In this document: piece after piece, positions 36,843 to 41,398 of the stretch
Layout of the letters: each line of letters starts with the position of its first letter
How positions within the stretch are numbered: position 1 is the first letter of the stretch
Assembly (NCBI GenBank): GCA_024640025.1
Contig: JAHEFT010000011.1
Span: 1 to 41,398, forward strand
Direction: 5' to 3'
Length of the DNA: 41,398 nucleotides
Source of the DNA: Chromatiales bacterium
Lineage (GTDB): Bacteria; Pseudomonadota; Gammaproteobacteria; Xanthomonadales; SZUA-36
Position numbers and translations under genes: made by a program
The notes under the pieces: generated by a model
The model's input: only the letters and a program-made list of their open reading frames with translations
What the model was told of the DNA's origin: nothing
Databases searched by the model: none

Positions 36843-37481
36843 ATGCCTGCTGAATCGCCGGCGCAAGCGCTCCACAGTGGTTTGAAGGAGCTTACCGGGG
36901 CAACACTTGATCCGCGCCAGGAATCCCTGCTGATGGCTTATCTGGCGCTGCTGCAACGTTGGAGCCGGGCGTATAACCTCACGGCGGTGAAAGATCCTCA
37001 TGAAATGGTCGTCCGGCACGTGCTGGATTCGTTATCGGTGCTTCCATGGGTCAGTGGTGAACGGTTGCTGGATGCAGGAACCGGCGCAGGACTTCCCGGG
37101 GCTTTACTGGCCATCGCACGCCTGGACCTGGAGGTTACCCTGCTGGACAGCGCCGGTAAGAAAATCCGGTTTCTGAATCACGTTCAAAGAGAGCTCGGCC
37201 TGGAAAATATCGTTCCCGTGCAGGCCAGGCTGGAGTCATTCGTTCCATCGTCGCCACCCGATATGGTCATCAGTCGCGCATTCACGGATCTCGCCGCGTT
37301 CGCCCGCTCGGCTCGCCATTTGGCGGCCGTGCCATTGAGGATAATGGCGATGAAAGGGCGATATCCCGAAAGCGAACTCAGGGCGCTTCCCGACTGGACT
37401 GTGGTTGAATCGGTGGAAAAACTTACGGTTCCGGGATTGCAAGAGGATCGTCACCTCGTCATTATGACGGTCATCCCATGA
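36843..37481 (+). CDS. rsmG: 16S rRNA (guanine(527)-N(7))-methyltransferase
   Basis: Methylates G527 of 16S rRNA. The 212-residue protein has the GidB-family signature: LALLQRWSRAYNLTAVKDPHEMVVRHVLDSL in the N-terminal part, the SAM-binding LLDAGTGAGLPGALLAI (about residues 75-91), LLDSAGKKIRFL and VISRAFTDL. The length matches E. coli RsmG (207). It lies 11 bases after the lipoprotein gene and 34 bases before parA, the order rsmG-parA-parB common near replication origins. Confidence 0.96.
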   Translation: MPAESPAQALHSGLKELTGATLDPRQESLLMAYLALLQRWSRAYNLTAVKDPHEMVVRHVLDSLSVLPWVSGERLLDAGTGAGLPGALLAIARLDLEVTLLDSAGKKIRFLNHVQRELGLENIVPVQARLESFVPSSPPDMVISRAFTDLAAFARSARHLAAVPLRIMAMKGRYPESELRALPDWTVVESVEKLTVPGLQEDRHLVIMTVIP

Positions 37482-37515
37482 AACCCCTGCTGAACATCGG
37501 AACAAAAACCAACAC

Positions 37516-38316
37516 ATGTCCGCCCGAATCATCGCTGTAGCAAATCAGAAAGGCGGCGTCGGCAAGACCACCACCTGTGTCAACCTGGCCGCCGCCTTTG
37601 CCGGAATGAAGTTCCCGGTGCTGCTGATTGACCTGGACCCGCAGGGAAATGCCACGACCGGCTGCGGTATCGATCCGCGGCGTCTTCACATGTCTGCCTG
37701 CGAAGTATTGCTGGAAGAGCGTACCGCAGACGAGACCATCCTGCGGCCGGAAGGCCTGGAATTTGACCTGTTGCCGTCAAACGGTGATCTGACTGCGGCG
37801 GAAGTTGCGCTGCTGCAGCGGGATGGTCGTGAGTTCGCTTTGAAACGGGCGTTGAGACCGCTGCTTGAAAAGTACGCATGGATTTTTATCGACTGCCCAC
37901 CTTCGCTGAGTATGCTGACCGTTAACGCACTGGCGTCTGCGCATAGTGTGTTGATTCCGGTTCAGTGTGAGTATTATGCGCTGGAAGGTTTGACCGGGCT
38001 CCTGAACACCATTGAGCAAATTCGCGGCAGCGTTAACCAGGCACTGAAAATCGAAGGCCTCTTGCGCACCATGTACGATGGACGGAATAATCTGGCAACC
38101 GCCGTTTCTGACCAGTTGCTGGAGAACTTCGGAGATCGGGTCTACCGTTCGATGATTCCGCGGAATATCCGCGTGGCCGAGGCGCCGAGTTATGGACTGC
38201 CGGTGCTACTGTATGACGCGAGATCCAAGGGCGCCATTGCGCACGTCGCGCTGGCCGGCGAGATGTTGCGCCGGTATGAGAAATCGACTGCCCCCCGAAA
38301 AGGGCTTGAAACATGA
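37516..38316 (+). CDS. parA: Chromosome partitioning ATPase ParA (Soj)
   Basis: A DNA-binding ATPase that moves the origin region with ParB. The 266-residue protein starts MSARIIAVANQKGGVGKTTT, with the deviant Walker A KGGVGKTT at residues 12-19, then LLIDLDPQGNATTGCG, IFIDCPPSLSMLTVNAL (Walker B-like) and PVQCEYYALEGL. The short N-terminus without a helix-turn-helix marks the chromosomal type. The start has no clear ribosome binding site. The end overlaps parB by ATGA. Confidence 0.97.
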   Translation: MSARIIAVANQKGGVGKTTTCVNLAAAFAGMKFPVLLIDLDPQGNATTGCGIDPRRLHMSACEVLLEERTADETILRPEGLEFDLLPSNGDLTAAEVALLQRDGREFALKRALRPLLEKYAWIFIDCPPSLSMLTVNALASAHSVLIPVQCEYYALEGLTGLLNTIEQIRGSVNQALKIEGLLRTMYDGRNNLATAVSDQLLENFGDRVYRSMIPRNIRVAEAPSYGLPVLLYDARSKGAIAHVALAGEMLRRYEKSTAPRKGLET

Positions 38317-39185
38317 CAAACCGAAAAAAAACCGTTCTTGGACGCAACCTGAGCTCCATGCTCAGCCAGACTACCCTGCAGCAGGTTCAACGCGAATCAC
38401 GAGATGAGCTGCGGAACCTTCCCCTGGATATGATCCAGCCCGGGCGCTACCAACCCAGATCGTTCTTCGATGAGGACAAGCTGACCGAGCTGGCCGACTC
38501 GATCAGGGCGCAGGGCGTTGTGCAGCCGGTAGTGGTTCGCCCGGTTGGAGATGACCGGTTCGAGCTGATTGCGGGTGAGCGCCGCTGGCGTGCTGCTCAA
38601 CTGGCCGGCATGGCAGACATTCCAGCCGTTGTCCGGGATGTCCCGGATGAAGTTTCGGTGGCCATGGCGCTGATCGAAAATATCCAGCGCGAAGACCTGA
38701 ACCCGCTCGAAGAAGCCACGGCACTGCGCCGACTGATCGATGATTTCAAGATGACACACCAGGAAGCAGCCAACGCCGTAGGCCGCTCCCGCGCTGCCGT
38801 GTCGAACCTGCTCCGCCTGCTGGAGCTGATGCAGGAGGTCAAGGACATGATCGACATGCGCCTGATCGAAATGGGACATGCACGGGCGCTCCTGTCCCTC
38901 GATGAGGAATTGCAGGTGCAGGCCGCTCGTGAAGTGGTGCGCAAGCGCCTGTCCGTGCGCGAAACGGAAGACCTGGCGCGCCGCTTGAAGCAATCCAGTC
39001 AGAAGAAGGGCACCCGGCGGGTGGATCCTGACATACTCAGCCTGCAGAACCGGCTCGGCGAAGCACTGGGTGCGCGGGTCAGGATTCAGCACCTGGCCTC
39101 GGGTAAGGGAAAGCTCGTTATTGCCTACAACAACAGCGAGGAGTTCGAAGGCATCCTGGATCGACTGGACCTGGGGTCAGAGTAG
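38313..39185 (+). CDS. parB: Chromosome partitioning protein ParB (Spo0J)
   Basis: Binds centromere-like parS sites and, as a CTPase clamp, spreads on DNA. The 290-residue protein has the N-terminal CTP-binding domain (LPLDMIQPGRYQPRSFF, ADSIRAQGVVQPVVVRP, GERRWRAAQLAG), the NIQREDLNPLEEA segment, a helix-turn-helix around HQEAANAVGRSRAAVSNLLR, a linker, and a C-terminal dimerisation domain. The ATG overlaps the parA stop. The last codons (Gly-Ser-Glu-stop) are encoded by the left arm of a long palindrome. No parS consensus was found in this window. Confidence 0.97.
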   Translation: MTNRKKTVLGRNLSSMLSQTTLQQVQRESRDELRNLPLDMIQPGRYQPRSFFDEDKLTELADSIRAQGVVQPVVVRPVGDDRFELIAGERRWRAAQLAGMADIPAVVRDVPDEVSVAMALIENIQREDLNPLEEATALRRLIDDFKMTHQEAANAVGRSRAAVSNLLRLLELMQEVKDMIDMRLIEMGHARALLSLDEELQVQAAREVVRKRLSVRETEDLARRLKQSSQKKGTRRVDPDILSLQNRLGEALGARVRIQHLASGKGKLVIAYNNSEEFEGILDRLDLGSE

Positions 39186-39213
39186 AAATTCGGGGAATTT
39201 TTACTCTGACCCC
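39173..39213. repeat. 41-bp palindrome (REP-like) covering the parB stop codon
   Basis: GGGGTCAGAGTA at 39173-39184 is matched exactly by TACTCTGACCCC at 39202-39213. Inside, GAAATT pairs with AATTTT with one G-T position, giving an 18-bp stem with a 5-base loop CGGGG. The core GGGGTCAGAGT resembles repeats I recall from many proteobacterial genomes, some linked to REP-associated tyrosine transposases. No T run follows, so a simple terminator is less likely, though the RNA hairpin could stabilise or end the parB transcript. Confidence 0.8.
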
Positions 39214-39238
39214 ATTCTTCCTAATTTCACACCCTGCA

Positions 39239-39268
39239 TTGCCCAGCCATATTAGTAGCTGCTAAAAT
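39239..39268 (+). promoter_or_regulatory. Candidate sigma70 promoter of the atp operon
   Basis: TTGCCC at 39239-39244 and TAAAAT at 39263-39268 are 18 bases apart. An imperfect palindrome TTAGTAGCTGCTAA (39252-39265) overlaps the -10, so it could be an operator. Transcription would start near 39275, with a leader of about 78 bases before atpI. Confidence 0.5.
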
Positions 39269-39352
39269 GGGCGGTCTTTGGCTCCCCAATCCCTGGATAG
39301 TTAATCTTCCGGCTGATCGAAGTCAGAGAAACACGGAGAACCGGAAGGTAAA

Positions 39353-39691
39353 TTGAAGAGCCTGAGGATCCAGTCCCTGGCCGCCCTGGTGTTGGCCGCA
39401 GTATCGTTTCCGGCAAGTCCGGTGGCGGCATACTCGTCGCTCTTCGGCAGCCTGGCGGTGTATCTCCCGGGTTTGCTTTTCACCGGACTGGTGATGAGAA
39501 AAATGGGTGGGGACAGCGCAGTTTTTTTGCGAACGGCGGCCGTTGCCGAGTTCGCCAAGCTGTCCTTGACCGGGGTCCTCTGCGCGCTGGTCTTCATCTG
39601 GGTGAAGCCGCTGGCAGCGGGTTTTTTCTTCCTGGGGATGATCGGTGTGTTGGCTGCGGGTTGGATAGGGCTTGCACTGAACCAGGAGTAG
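39353..39691 (+). CDS. atpI: ATP synthase subunit I (AtpI)
   Basis: A small membrane protein that aids assembly of the c-ring and ATP synthase. The 112-residue protein has about four hydrophobic segments and the family's pattern: a first helix ending in Gly/Ser, then LFGSLAVYLPGLLF, the conserved FLRTAAVAEFAKLSLTGVL and a last helix near the C-terminus. The start is TTG at 39353, placed after GGAAGG; no ATG in frame precedes the conserved region. It is the first gene before atpB, as in other gammaproteobacteria. Confidence 0.88.
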   Translation: MKSLRIQSLAALVLAAVSFPASPVAAYSSLFGSLAVYLPGLLFTGLVMRKMGGDSAVFLRTAAVAEFAKLSLTGVLCALVFIWVKPLAAGFFFLGMIGVLAAGWIGLALNQE

Positions 39692-39732
39692 CAGAAAAAG
39701 TCCGGTTTGGACCTTGAATTTTTACAGTTTGA

Positions 39733-40881
<1,149 letters not shown>

Positions 40882-40890
40882 TGGATTGAG

Positions 40891-41224
<334 letters not shown>

Positions 41225-41240
41225 TCAGCTGAATGAGCCC

Positions 41241-41256
41241 GCCCGGGAAGCCGGGC
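41241..41256 (+). other. Intercistronic hairpin between atpE and atpF
   Basis: GCCCGG, a GAAG loop and CCGGGC form a perfect 6-bp GC stem 17 bases after the atpE stop. There is no T run, so transcription should continue into atpF. It may protect the atpE message from decay and help set the higher c-subunit dose. Confidence 0.4.
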
Positions 41257-41288
41257 CGGTAAACCGAACCATCTGAACGAGGTAAGGC

Positions 41289-41398
41289 ATGAACATCAAT
41301 GCCACTTTAATTTTGCAGTCGATCGCGATGATGATCTTCGTGTGGTTCTGCATGAAGTTCCTCTGGCCGCCTTTGATGAAGGCCATGGACGAACGCCG
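41289..41398 (+). CDS. atpF: ATP synthase F0 subunit b, 5' part (cut by window edge)
   Basis: The first 36 residues, starting [20 protein letters not shown] and continuing [16 protein letters not shown], match the N-terminal membrane anchor of subunit b, where a short periplasmic start, one helix and the basic/proline turn WPP are conserved. The ATG follows GAGGTAAGG. Position after atpE confirms the call. The rest lies beyond the window. Confidence 0.93.
   Translation, partial: MNINATLILQSIAMMIFVWFCMKFLWPPLMKAMDER

Overview
The window reads as a gene-dense chromosomal segment of a Gram-negative gammaproteobacterium with moderately high GC. The gene orders dsbD-tlpA-aroQ-accB-accC-prmA, radC-rpmB-rpmG-mutM, coaBC-dut-algC and rsmG-parA-parB-atpI-atpB-atpE-atpF are all familiar from Pseudomonas-like and related gammaproteobacteria, and the last one implies that the right end lies close to the replication origin. 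A plant-type glutamate-cysteine ligase, a K+-insensitive proton-pumping pyrophosphatase and a cyanophycin cluster argue against an enteric or a typical Pseudomonas. I cannot name the genus. I found no tRNA, rRNA, CRISPR array or insertion sequence, and no intergenic gap exceeds 300 bases.

Layout. 1-5118: the edge of an unidentified gene, then hppA, facing a minus-strand operon of a flavin reductase-like protein, a carboxypeptidase-G2-type M20 peptidase and a P-loop protein. 5344-12424: dsbD with a duplicated N-terminal domain, a translationally coupled TlpA-like thioredoxin, aroQ, accB, accC, prmA and an acyltransferase-like gene. 12483-13034 minus: soluble pyrophosphatase ppa, whose -10 element lies beside that of the divergent iadA. 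13120-20411: a cyanophycin operon with isoaspartyl dipeptidase (iadA), cyanophycinase (cphB), full-length cyanophycin synthetase (cphA), a second synthetase-like protein holding only an N-like segment and the Mur-ligase module, and an overlapping thymidine kinase gene. 20532-22783: a small membrane protein, then the minus-strand radC-rpmBG-mutM cluster. 22885-27481: coaBC, dut, a long membrane-anchored algC and a DUF3617-like secreted protein. 27491-36122: gshA, divergent from a six-gene oligopeptide ABC transporter operon with two substrate-binding proteins. 36169-41398: a lipoprotein, rsmG, parAB, a REP-like palindrome covering the parB stop codon, and the start of the ATP synthase operon.

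How the genes work together. The cyanophycin operon holds both synthesis (CphA, and probably the Mur-only paralog) and complete breakdown (CphB releases beta-Asp-Arg, IadA splits it to Asp and Arg), so it describes a nitrogen, carbon and energy reserve cycle. The oligopeptide importer and the M20 peptidase fit peptide scavenging. HppA, Ppa and the ATP synthase link pyrophosphate and proton-gradient energy. DsbD and the TlpA-like protein form a periplasmic reductant relay.

The observations most worth following are the Mur-domain-only cyanophycin synthetase paralog, an insertion of roughly 58 residues with two extra hydrophobic segments inside ATP synthase subunit a, the perfect-armed palindrome at the parB stop, the tandem DsbD alpha domains, a Glu where E. 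coli IadA has its carboxylated Lys, and loss of most zinc ligands in thymidine kinase. Comparisons with E. coli and other reference proteins are from memory and were not computed.
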